Assembly: GCF_003347495.1 (NCBI RefSeq)
Contig: NZ_QCXY01000007.1
Span: 283,362 to 347,361, forward strand
From: Pleomorphovibrio marinus
Lineage (GTDB): Bacteria > Bacteroidota > Bacteroidia > Cytophagales > Cyclobacteriaceae
Length of the DNA: 64,000 bases
Direction of reading: 5' to 3'
In this document: in pieces, positions 17,304 through 25,479 of the stretch
How positions within the stretch are numbered: position 1 is the first letter of the stretch
Layout: every line of letters begins with the position of its first letter
Notes under the pieces: model-generated
Database searches by the model: none
Told to the model about the DNA's origin: nothing
The model's input: the letters and a program-made list of their open reading frames with translations, nothing else
Translations under genes and position numbers: made by a program

Positions 17304-20132
17304 ATGAATTGTATTTCAAAAATCTGTGTCGTTCTTAGTCTTTATTTAATGGTTGGTTGTAATTCCAGTAACCAGGATAAAGTTTTTATAGAAGATAACC
17401 AGATAGTCATCCGCAAGAGCGATATCACGTATAAATTTCGACCTAGCTTTTCAATCATCTATAGTGAGGAGGATCCTAAAATGGCCATGAGGCCTGCAGG
17501 CATAGAGGGGGTACCCTATAATATCATCACTTGGACAGCCTACCAGGGAAAGGATGCGGATCTGGATGAAGTGAAAAGAAGTGAAAGTTCGGTAGGAGAT
17601 GGGTTTGATGATGCTATTCTAGAAGGTGAGGCAGCCGAAAGAAGCTCAAATCCATTCAATGCAGGAACTGTCTTTTCTATCAGTGCATCGGACATGGAAA
17701 TGAAAGAAGGTGCCATCCACCTTACTTTTGATGATCATGAGTGGTTTCAATTTTCAGCGGAAATCTCCGATTTGGAAGGAAGGAATCCCTCCATCGCTTT
17801 TAATATCTCACCCAAAATAGACGGCTTTTTCTCTGTAGGATATACCGGTGCGCCCGAATATTCGCTTTCCGCAGTAACAGAAATATGGCAACCACTGGTT
17901 TGGCAGGAAAAGCGGTTTCCCGAAAGACCAATTATGACCTTGGCTTTTCGCTGCCCGATTCCTACAGCACTGGTCCATGACGGTACCCATTCACTTGGAG
18001 TGATGGCAGCTTCAGCCGAATTTCCTTTTGATCCCTTGCCTTTGTCCACAAACAGTCGGTTTGGTGTTATGGTTAGAAATAAGGAAGGAAAAGCACAGCC
18101 TCAATTATTCGCTCCGGTGCCTGGAGGGCAAGGATCCCAGATGAAAACGGGGGAAACCTTTCAATTTAAATCCTATTTGGTGATTGAACCCGGAAAAATC
18201 CATGAAGCCTACGAAAATATTGCGAGAAGTGATTTTGGTTTCAGGAATTACAGGAAAAATGAGACGATATCACTGAACCGGACCTTTGAAAATATGGTGG
18301 ACTATTCCATGTCTGATTATGCTTGGTTTATTGATTCATTAAAGGGTTTTGCCTATTCCACGGATGTACCGGGTGCGGTAAAGAATGTTTCCAGTTTGAA
18401 TCCCTTGGAACTGGCTATTGTGATGGATGACCCGGCGATGTTCGAACAGCGGGCCTATCCCACCTTGGAGTACATGTTGTCCAGGGAAAAATTTCTTTTT
18501 TCGCTTGATCCCGAACAAAAAATCCAGCATCCATCTAGAAGCATGACCGGGCCTATAGCTCCAGTTTCTGAACTCACCTCGTTACATAACATACTTGGCC
18601 AATCCAATGAGTTTTTCTTGGAATTGGCTAAAATGGAATTTTCGGGGAGTCGCATCCGAAATTTGGATGTAGCTGAAAAGGGAGATTCTTGGGTAAATGC
18701 CATGCATTTGTACAAGGCCTCCAAGGATGAAAAACACCTTGAACTGGCCATTTCCGGTGCAGATGAATACCTCCAGAAAAGGATCGAAACCAAACAGACT
18801 GATTTTGCGGATCCGTATTCCCCGGGATCATTTTTCTGGAATGCGTTTACCCACAGGTGGGTGGATCTGACCGAATTATATGAAATCACACAAGACAATC
18901 GGTACTTAGAGGCAGCCCATGACGGTGCCAGGCGATATACCATGTTTACCTGGATGTCACCTGCCATACCGGATACGCAAGTTTTGGTAAACGAGGGCGG
19001 AAAAGCCCCGCTTTACTGGTACTTGAAATCAAAAGGCCACGAGCAAATGTATTTTCCGGAAGAAGAAGTGGAAGCATGGAGGCTTTCTGAAATTGGGCTG
19101 ACTCCTGAATCGTCAGGTACCAGTCAAGGTCACCGCGCTATTTTTATGGCGAATTATGCGCCGTGGATGTTGCGGTTGGGATTTTACTCCGATGATCCAT
19201 TTTTAAAGGAAGTGGCCAAATCGGCAATTATAGGCAGGTATCAAAATTTTCCGGGATACCATATTAATACCGCACGCACTACGGCTTATGAAAAGCCTGA
19301 TTATCCCTTGCGGGAACATAAAGCCTTAAGCATTAATTCCTTCCATTATAACCATATCCTGCCCATGGCCAGTATGCTGTTGGATTATTTGGTCACAGAT
19401 GCGTTTGTTAGGGCCGAGGGAAAGATCAATTTTCCATCAGAATACATAGAAGGATATGCCTATTTGCAAAATAAATTTTACGGTAGTAAACCGGGGGAAT
19501 TTTATGAAGAGGATGGAGTGCACCTGTGGATGCCAAAAAATTTATTGACCGTTTCCCATCCGGAATTGAACTACCTATCGGGGTATAATCAAGGCGGACT
19601 TTTTTTAGCTTTTATGAACCAATTTGAAGAGGCCGTAACTTCCACTGTAAAAGTTAGTCCTGAATGGGCCATTGGCTCTATTAAAGGAATAGACGTTCTT
19701 TCAGACGAGGGAAAAGCCTCTAAAGTAAGTGTGTCCTCATTAGAGGTAGAGGTGCCTGGAAATGGTATTACAGCGGTCAGGGTGGAAGGACTTTCACCAA
19801 AGGTGGGATTTCAGCAAAAAATATTGTCGAAAGTGCCAGCCTCCAAAAATCACCTATTGGAATTTGATTTTGGTAATGGACGGGCCATGGTGATCAATCT
19901 GGGAGAATACGATCGGAGGGGGTATATTTATCTGCAGGAGGATGATGCTCGCTTTTCCAGCGTTACTTTGTTTTATGAGGATGAGCAAGGTAATGTCGAA
20001 AGCCTGAAGGAGGAAAATTACCCCTTTGAATTCACCATTCCGATAAAGGGAGCGGGAGAGGGGGTTTCATTTTGGTTTTCCGCCAAAAACCTAAATGGTA
20101 ATGTGGAGACAAGTAAAAAATACCGACTTTGA
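17304..20132 (+). CDS. Large lipoprotein of unknown function, paralogue of the 25480 gene
   Basis: 942 aa with a lipoprotein signal (LYLMVGC, Cys about 19). It is related along most of its length to the product of 25480-28356. Shared text includes FPERPIMT/FPDQAVLT, SRFGVM(V/L)R, VKNVS, P(T/M)LEYMLSREK, NEGGK, I(I/L)GRY.NFPGY, and YNH..P....DFLV.DA..R. Both look like an N-terminal beta-sandwich (to about 310), an (alpha/alpha) helical toroid (about 320-760), and a C-terminal beta domain, the architecture of several lyases and hydrolases acting on polysaccharides. No catalytic signature known to me is visible. It precedes SusC/SusD and its paralogue follows them, so both probably act on the locus substrate. 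Confidence 0.6.
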   Translation: MNCISKICVVLSLYLMVGCNSSNQDKVFIEDNQIVIRKSDITYKFRPSFSIIYSEEDPKMAMRPAGIEGVPYNIITWTAYQGKDADLDEVKRSESSVGDGFDDAILEGEAAERSSNPFNAGTVFSISASDMEMKEGAIHLTFDDHEWFQFSAEISDLEGRNPSIAFNISPKIDGFFSVGYTGAPEYSLSAVTEIWQPLVWQEKRFPERPIMTLAFRCPIPTALVHDGTHSLGVMAASAEFPFDPLPLSTNSRFGVMVRNKEGKAQPQLFAPVPGGQGSQMKTGETFQFKSYLVIEPGKIHEAYENIARSDFGFRNYRKNETISLNRTFENMVDYSMSDYAWFIDSLKGFAYSTDVPGAVKNVSSLNPLELAIVMDDPAMFEQRAYPTLEYMLSREKFLFSLDPEQKIQHPSRSMTGPIAPVSELTSLHNILGQSNEFFLELAKMEFSGSRIRNLDVAEKGDSWVNAMHLYKASKDEKHLELAISGADEYLQKRIETKQTDFADPYSPGSFFWNAFTHRWVDLTELYEITQDNRYLEAAHDGARRYTMFTWMSPAIPDTQVLVNEGGKAPLYWYLKSKGHEQMYFPEEEVEAWRLSEIGLTPESSGTSQGHRAIFMANYAPWMLRLGFYSDDPFLKEVAKSAIIGRYQNFPGYHINTARTTAYEKPDYPLREHKALSINSFHYNHILPMASMLLDYLVTDAFVRAEGKINFPSEYIEGYAYLQNKFYGSKPGEFYEEDGVHLWMPKNLLTVSHPELNYLSGYNQGGLFLAFMNQFEEAVTSTVKVSPEWAIGSIKGIDVLSDEGKASKVSVSSLEVEVPGNGITAVRVEGLSPKVGFQQKILSKVPASKNHLLEFDFGNGRAMVINLGEYDRRGYIYLQEDDARFSSVTLFYEDEQGNVESLKEENYPFEFTIPIKGAGEGVSFWFSAKNLNGNVETSKKYRL

Positions 20133-20295
20133 GGCAGTATGTACTATGGCATCATTTTTAAAGGATGCCTAAGAGGGTTGTGAAATAAATGACATCAAAT
20201 TTAAAGCGACCCAGTTGGACGTTTAGTCGGATTTTCATCTTTTTATCTTTGTTTTTCAGCCGTCATCCCGAGCTATAGGGAGATATCTCGTATAG

Positions 20296-20321
20296 CCCCG
20301 ATAGCCCCGTAGCTATCGGGG
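20296..20321. repeat. Perfect 10-bp inverted repeat (CCCCGATAGC)
   Basis: CCCCGATAGC, a 6-nt loop, and GCTATCGGGG. It belongs to the same GC-rich hairpin group as 48027-48042. It could terminate transcription after the 17304 gene, although no T run follows. Confidence 0.6.
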
Positions 20322-20350
20322 ATCCCACTGTGCGACGTTCTCGTAATGCC

Positions 20351-20378
20351 CTGACTGCCGTCAGGACAGGCTCGATTT
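20351..20378. repeat. GC-rich interspersed repeat, reverse orientation
   Basis: CTGAC-tgcc-GTCAG hairpin followed by gacaggctcgatttc, the reverse complement of the gaaatcgagcctg(t/c)c start seen at 9362 and 46543. Confidence 0.5.
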
Positions 20379-20534
20379 CATCGCTCGTCTACTGCAAAAT
20401 GGGATCCTATTTGTTTTAAACAACTTAATTCTTCAATTCATCGAGTTTTTTCGATGATTATCCCTTTGATTCTGCTAAGTCCCCATTTATTAGATTCTTA
20501 ATAAGGATGCTAATTTGTTATTGAATTTTTAATT

Positions 20535-20558
20535 GTAAACGTTTTCGATAACGGTTAC
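20535..20558. promoter_or_regulatory. Putative LacI-type operator 3 (upstream of susC)
   Basis: A 24-bp palindrome with half-sites GTAAaCGTT and AACGgTTAC around a central CG, 118 bp before susC. Both outer dinucleotides differ from copy 2 in a symmetrical way (GC/GC becomes GT/AC), so the palindrome is kept. This supports a dimeric regulator site. Confidence 0.72.
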
Positions 20559-20675
20559 GGTAAATATTTTCAATTATTTCTTAATAAACACTTTATTGTT
20601 ACGCTGAATGTAGATAAATTAGAATTAAATTTCGAATGTCGCATTATGACAATTTGTAACCAAAATAACTGATTT

Positions 20676-23600
20676 ATGAGAACAACAATACTAACATGGT
20701 TGGCTATTACCTTACTTGGTTTTGTCAATTTATCATTTGGTCAATCCGAAACGGTAACAGGAACCGTTTTGGATGAAAATGAAACCCCGCTGCCAGGTGC
20801 CAGCATTTTGGTAAAGGGGAGCTCTAGTGGTACGGTGACCGATATGGATGGTCAGTATAGCATTAATGTAAACAGTCAAGACGACATATTGGTCTTTTCT
20901 TTTCTGGGTTACTTTACCCAGGAAATAAGAGTCGGTTCACAATCGACTATAGATGTGACTTTATCCCCAGATATGAGTGACCTTAGTGAGGTTGTGGTGG
21001 TGGGTTATGGAGACCAAAGAAGGATAAACATGACAGGCTCAGTGGAATCCATAGATGGGGCGGCAATCGCCAGGCAGCCTGTTTTTCAAGCCTCCCAGGC
21101 ATTGGTGGGCATGACACCGGGCTTGACAGCCATACAATCCAGCAGTAGGCCGGGTGCGGATGGTGCTACTTTAAGGGTAAGGGGTGTTGGTTCTCTTGGA
21201 GCATCCAATGATCCTCTGGTGCTAATAGATGGGATTCAGGGTAACATAAATAATATAGACCCGGCAGACATCGAAAATATTTCTGTGTTAAAAGATGCGG
21301 CTGCTTCGGCCATTTACGGTTCCAGGGGTTCGAATGGGGTAATTCTAGTTACCACTAAACGAGGAAAAGAGGGAGTGATGACCGTTTCCTATAATACGAA
21401 TGTGGGTTGGCAGCAACCCCAAACCCTACCTTCCTACTTGGGAGCCATTGACTTCCTGAGGGCAACCAACACCGATGAGGCCATTATCAATAATTACCAA
21501 CAAAACATGGCCACTAATCCAGATCTATACCCAGACACTGACTGGATGAATTTACTGTTTGACGAAAGTGGTTTCCAACAGTACCATAATTTAAGTGTGA
21601 ACGGAGGCACGGAAAACGTTCAGTTGATGGGTTCCATCTCCTACACCGATCAAGGTGCCAATGTGTCTAATTACAACTTCAAACGGTACAATGGTAGGTT
21701 CAATTCCGACATTAAGATCAATGACAAATTCACTATGGTCTTCGATCTGAATTTCAGCCAGGAACAGACCACAGAGCCAAATGCAGGACTAGGCCCTATT
21801 TTTCTGGATGCCTTTAGAATTGATCCTACCCAAGTGGCCATCCACTCTGATGGATCCTGGGGTGATGGATGGAGTGGACAAAATCCCATAGCGGCAGCAA
21901 AGGACGGTGGGTTGAACCGAAGACAAAACAACTATTTCAGGGGTTTGATGCGATTGAATTACTCGCCCATAGAGAATCTGAATATTAGTTTTACCTATTC
22001 CCCGGAATATAGGGATATTTTTGATAGGAATTTCAACCAGATGTACACCACCATTCTGGATTGGGATTCAAGGTCTACCCGGAATGTGCCAGATAGAAAT
22101 TCTTTAAGTAACACCAATACCCGGATATTTGAGGATAACCTCATAGGTCTTGTTACCTATAATAAGATGATAAAAGATCATCAATTCACCATTCTGGGTG
22201 GGTATGAAATGATTAAGACCAACTGGGAACAGTTTGGAGCTTCCAGAACGGATTTTATTATTCAACGTTTTGACCAGTTGGACGCGGGTGCCGAAACCAA
22301 TATGAGAAATAGTGGCAGTGCCACTCATTCGAGTTTGGTATCCTATTTCTCTCGGTTAAATTACTCCTTTCAAGACAAATACCTCTTTGAGGCAAATCTC
22401 AGAAGAGATGGATCATCCAGGTTTGCACCGGAAAATAGGGTATCCATATTCCCTTCCTTTTCAGCAGGATGGAGACTTACGGAGGAGGCATTTTTCAGTC
22501 CATTGGACTTCTTTACCGAATTTAAGCTAAGGGCTTCTTGGGGAAGGTTGGGAAATCAAAATATTGGAAGTCAAAACATTATGCAAATTGGGAATGACTT
22601 TCCTTATACTTCCAATATACTGTTAGGAGACAGCAACTTTCTCTTTGGGGATAGGGTAGCCACCGGGGCTGCACAGAATGTCCTTGCCAACAGGGGCATC
22701 ATGTGGGAGACTACGGAAACCACAAATTTCGCATTGGATGCGGGACTGATTGATAATAAATTGACCTTTACCGTAGAATACTATATTCGTACCACAAAGG
22801 ATATTTTGCTGGCCTTACCAGTTCCAAGGGTAATCGGCCTGTCTGCTCCTTTGCAGAATGCAGGTATGGTGGAGAATAGGGGAGTGGATGTGAACGTGAA
22901 CTGGAGAGATGCCATTGGTCAATTGAATTACAGTATCAACGCCAACTTTTCCGATGTCAAGAATCGGGTGATGGATTTAGGTGGATTAGGCCAGATCATA
23001 CAGGGTAATGCCATCACCACCGTGGGCAGTCCCATTAACAGTATATTCGGGTATCAGTCCATGGGATTTTTCCAAAACCAAGAGGAAATCGATAACGCTC
23101 CCAACCAATTTGGAACCGTATTTCCTGGGAATATCCGGTATAGGGATCAACCCACGGTAGATACCAGTGGAGATGGTGTACCTGATTCCCCGGATGGAGT
23201 CATCAATCCAGACGATAGGGTAATTATAGGAGATCCTTTTCCAAGGTATAGTTTTGCGTTAAATTTAACGGCTGACTATAAGGGCTTTGACTTTGCCATC
23301 ATGTTTCAGGGTGTGGGAAGAAGGGACTTGTTGTTACAGGGTGATGCTATAATGCCGCTGTGGAATGCAGGCAAGGTGCAGGAATGGCATGTGGAAGAAT
23401 CCTGGACACCGGAAAGACCCAATGCAAGAATTCCCGTTCTATTACCCACCAGTTCAGGTAGTAATGATGCAAGGGCCAGTGATGTATGGGTCTTCAATGC
23501 CTCTTACCTGGCCATCCGTAACCTTACGATAGGATATAATTTCCCAACCTTTAAGGAAACGTTAAACGCTAGAAATCTGAGAGTCTTTACTTCTGTCCAG

Positions 23601-23720
23601 AATTTAGCCAATTTCAATGGGCTTCCACCTGGCACCAACCCATTGACGCCAAATGGAAGCTCAGGGGCCTTCTTCCCCATTGCTCGTGTATTTACCCTTG
23701 GGGCAAGTTTAACCTTTTAA
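20676..23720 (+). CDS. susC: SusC-type TonB-dependent outer membrane transporter
   Basis: 1014 aa. A Sec signal peptide (LLGFVNLSFG) precedes a CarboxypepD_reg-like domain (VTGTVLDENETPLPGASILV, residues 26-110), a TonB-box-like linker (SEVVVVGYGDQRR), a plug (about 120-230, VLKDAAASAIYGSRG) and a 22-strand barrel ending in the aromatic ARVFTLGASLTF. SusC proteins import oligosaccharides together with a SusD lid. susD starts 11 bp downstream. An operator for the LacI-type regulator lies 118 bp upstream. Length and termini look intact. Confidence 0.97.
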   Translation: MRTTILTWLAITLLGFVNLSFGQSETVTGTVLDENETPLPGASILVKGSSSGTVTDMDGQYSINVNSQDDILVFSFLGYFTQEIRVGSQSTIDVTLSPDMSDLSEVVVVGYGDQRRINMTGSVESIDGAAIARQPVFQASQALVGMTPGLTAIQSSSRPGADGATLRVRGVGSLGASNDPLVLIDGIQGNINNIDPADIENISVLKDAAASAIYGSRGSNGVILVTTKRGKEGVMTVSYNTNVGWQQPQTLPSYLGAIDFLRATNTDEAIINNYQQNMATNPDLYPDTDWMNLLFDESGFQQYHNLSVNGGTENVQLMGSISYTDQGANVSNYNFKRYNGRFNSDIKINDKFTMVFDLNFSQEQTTEPNAGLGPIFLDAFRIDPTQVAIHSDGSWGDGWSGQNPIAAAKDGGLNRRQNNYFRGLMRLNYSPIENLNISFTYSPEYRDIFDRNFNQMYTTILDWDSRSTRNVPDRNSLSNTNTRIFEDNLIGLVTYNKMIKDHQFTILGGYEMIKTNWEQFGASRTDFIIQRFDQLDAGAETNMRNSGSATHSSLVSYFSRLNYSFQDKYLFEANLRRDGSSRFAPENRVSIFPSFSAGWRLTEEAFFSPLDFFTEFKLRASWGRLGNQNIGSQNIMQIGNDFPYTSNILLGDSNFLFGDRVATGAAQNVLANRGIMWETTETTNFALDAGLIDNKLTFTVEYYIRTTKDILLALPVPRVIGLSAPLQNAGMVENRGVDVNVNWRDAIGQLNYSINANFSDVKNRVMDLGGLGQIIQGNAITTVGSPINSIFGYQSMGFFQNQEEIDNAPNQFGTVFPGNIRYRDQPTVDTSGDGVPDSPDGVINPDDRVIIGDPFPRYSFALNLTADYKGFDFAIMFQGVGRRDLLLQGDAIMPLWNAGKVQEWHVEESWTPERPNARIPVLLPTSSGSNDARASDVWVFNASYLAIRNLTIGYNFPTFKETLNARNLRVFTSVQNLANFNGLPPGTNPLTPNGSSGAFFPIARVFTLGASLTF

Positions 23721-23731
23721 TTGAAAAAGTC

Positions 23732-25453
23732 ATGAAAACATATATATATGCATTCCTATTGCTGTTTGGTTTAACAGCTTGCGAGAACCTATTGGATCTC
23801 GAATCCCCCACCGAACCCACGGATGCCACCTTTTTTTCCAATGAGGCAGAATTGGACTTGGCTTTAACGGGGGTTTACAATTCCCTGGTATGGTTAGGCG
23901 GTTATACATTACCCGTTCAGGTGTCAATGGATAACGGGGCTACGGATATAGGTTTGGTCAGAGGAGGATTTACCGGCTTTGATGAGCTAGGAGCTGGTTC
24001 ACATAGTGCGAACACAGGTGGTTTTCTTAGTATTTATACCCATATGTATAGGGGTATAGGAAGAGCCAATAACCTGATCAATAATCTAGACAGAGCAGCG
24101 GATGTGGTATCAGCAGAACGCTTAACCCAAATCAAGTATGAAGCTATGGTTTTAAGGGCTTATTACTATCATTACCTGGTTTTTTTATATGGTGATGTAC
24201 CTTTTATTGATGAAATTATAACCAACCCAATGGAGGGGCTGCTGCCCAGAGTGGATAAAGAGGAAATTATAGATACCATTCTTGCAGATTTGGAGGAAGC
24301 GGCTCAGCATTTACCAACCACGGCGCCAGAAACCAATAGGGTATTCAGGGATGTGGCACTTACCCTGCATTCAAGAATAGCCCTATATGCAGGAAGGTAC
24401 AATGAAGCGGCAACTTCATCCTTGGCTGTGATGGAAGGAGGAAACCTAAATCTTCATTCGGATTATGAACAGCTTTTCACCCCAGAGGGAGAAGGTAATA
24501 GTGAAGCTATCTTGGTCATGCCCTTTAGAGATGGGTTTACTTCTTTACCTCAATTTGCCACTGCTCAGGGTTCTAGAAACTTTGGCGCATTCAGTGTGGT
24601 GGTCCCCACCCAATCCATGATTGATAGTTATGAGGCTACCGATGGCCTGCCCATAGACCAATCGGCGGTATATGACCCCACCAGGCCTTTTGAGAACAGG
24701 GACCCTAGGCTTAAATCCTCAATCATTACCCCCCAAAGTGAATGGGGTGGTATCATTTTCGAAAGTCATCCGGATAGTTTAGTTGTGAGGAATGTGGATG
24801 GCTCTGTAAGGCAACAAAATACTGATTCCAGGATTGTGATCTGGCCTGCGGCTTTTTGCGGTTATTTATGGAAAAAATACACCAACGAGGCTTCTCAGAT
24901 GATTAATAGAGGGTGGAGCGATACTGATTTCATGTTGATGCGCTATGCAGAGGTGTTATTGAATTATGCAGAGGCAAAAATCGAATTGAATGAAATTGAT
25001 GCCTCTGTGCATGAAGCTTTAAACCGGGTAAGGGCACGGGCCTATGGGGTATCTCCTGGTGAAACAGAAAGTTATCCCGCGGTAACCTCCATGGATCAGT
25101 CTTTCCTTAGAACCTTGATCAAAAGGGAAAGAAAGGTGGAATTTGCCAATGAAGGTTTCCGGCTTTTCGACATCAGAAGATGGCAGATTGCGGACAAAGT
25201 ATTGCCTGTAAGGCTATATGGAAGGATTCTGGACCCAGCAAACGCACAACATGTACCCCATATCGATGAGGATGGCTTTGTGTCTTATGCGGGAATTGAA
25301 GACCAGTATGATTTGAATACCGATGCACGCTTCCCAAATGCCATTCGGGTTTTCAACAACCCCAGGGATTACTTATTACCCATTCCCCAGGCCGAAATAG
25401 ATACCTACAGGGCCAATGGAGCCTCATTGACGCAAAACCCAGGGGGTTATTAA
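23732..25453 (+). CDS. susD: SusD-type surface glycan-binding lipoprotein
   Basis: 573 aa. Lipoprotein signal LLLFGLTAC with Cys at residue 17, followed by ENLLDLESPTEPTDATFFSN, typical of SusD N-termini. TPR-like helices (RGIGRANNLINNLDRA, YEAMVLRAYYYHYLVFLYGDVPF) and the C-terminal signature FRLFDIRRWQIADKVL with YLLPIPQAEIDTY confirm RagB/SusD. It forms the lid of the SusC pore and defines glycan specificity, which cannot be read from the sequence. Confidence 0.97.
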   Translation: MKTYIYAFLLLFGLTACENLLDLESPTEPTDATFFSNEAELDLALTGVYNSLVWLGGYTLPVQVSMDNGATDIGLVRGGFTGFDELGAGSHSANTGGFLSIYTHMYRGIGRANNLINNLDRAADVVSAERLTQIKYEAMVLRAYYYHYLVFLYGDVPFIDEIITNPMEGLLPRVDKEEIIDTILADLEEAAQHLPTTAPETNRVFRDVALTLHSRIALYAGRYNEAATSSLAVMEGGNLNLHSDYEQLFTPEGEGNSEAILVMPFRDGFTSLPQFATAQGSRNFGAFSVVVPTQSMIDSYEATDGLPIDQSAVYDPTRPFENRDPRLKSSIITPQSEWGGIIFESHPDSLVVRNVDGSVRQQNTDSRIVIWPAAFCGYLWKKYTNEASQMINRGWSDTDFMLMRYAEVLLNYAEAKIELNEIDASVHEALNRVRARAYGVSPGETESYPAVTSMDQSFLRTLIKRERKVEFANEGFRLFDIRRWQIADKVLPVRLYGRILDPANAQHVPHIDEDGFVSYAGIEDQYDLNTDARFPNAIRVFNNPRDYLLPIPQAEIDTYRANGASLTQNPGGY

Positions 25454-25479
25454 AAATCTAAAGGATTAGTTCAATATTA

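Larger units (their letters stand above)
20133..20675. other. Intergenic region with palindromic repeats and third operator
   Basis: No coding potential. It contains a 10-bp perfect inverted repeat (20296-20321), a CTGAC-tgcc-GTCAG hairpin with caggctcgatttc (20351-20378), and the operator at 20535-20558. A taaattagaattaaatt block near 20614 is shared with the region downstream of operator 2. This is the likely promoter region of the susC operon. Confidence 0.55.

Noticed and set aside
18455..18967. 170-codon minus-strand frame within the 17304 gene
   Set aside because: The opposite strand carries a conserved paralogous protein; this frame has no start context or motif.
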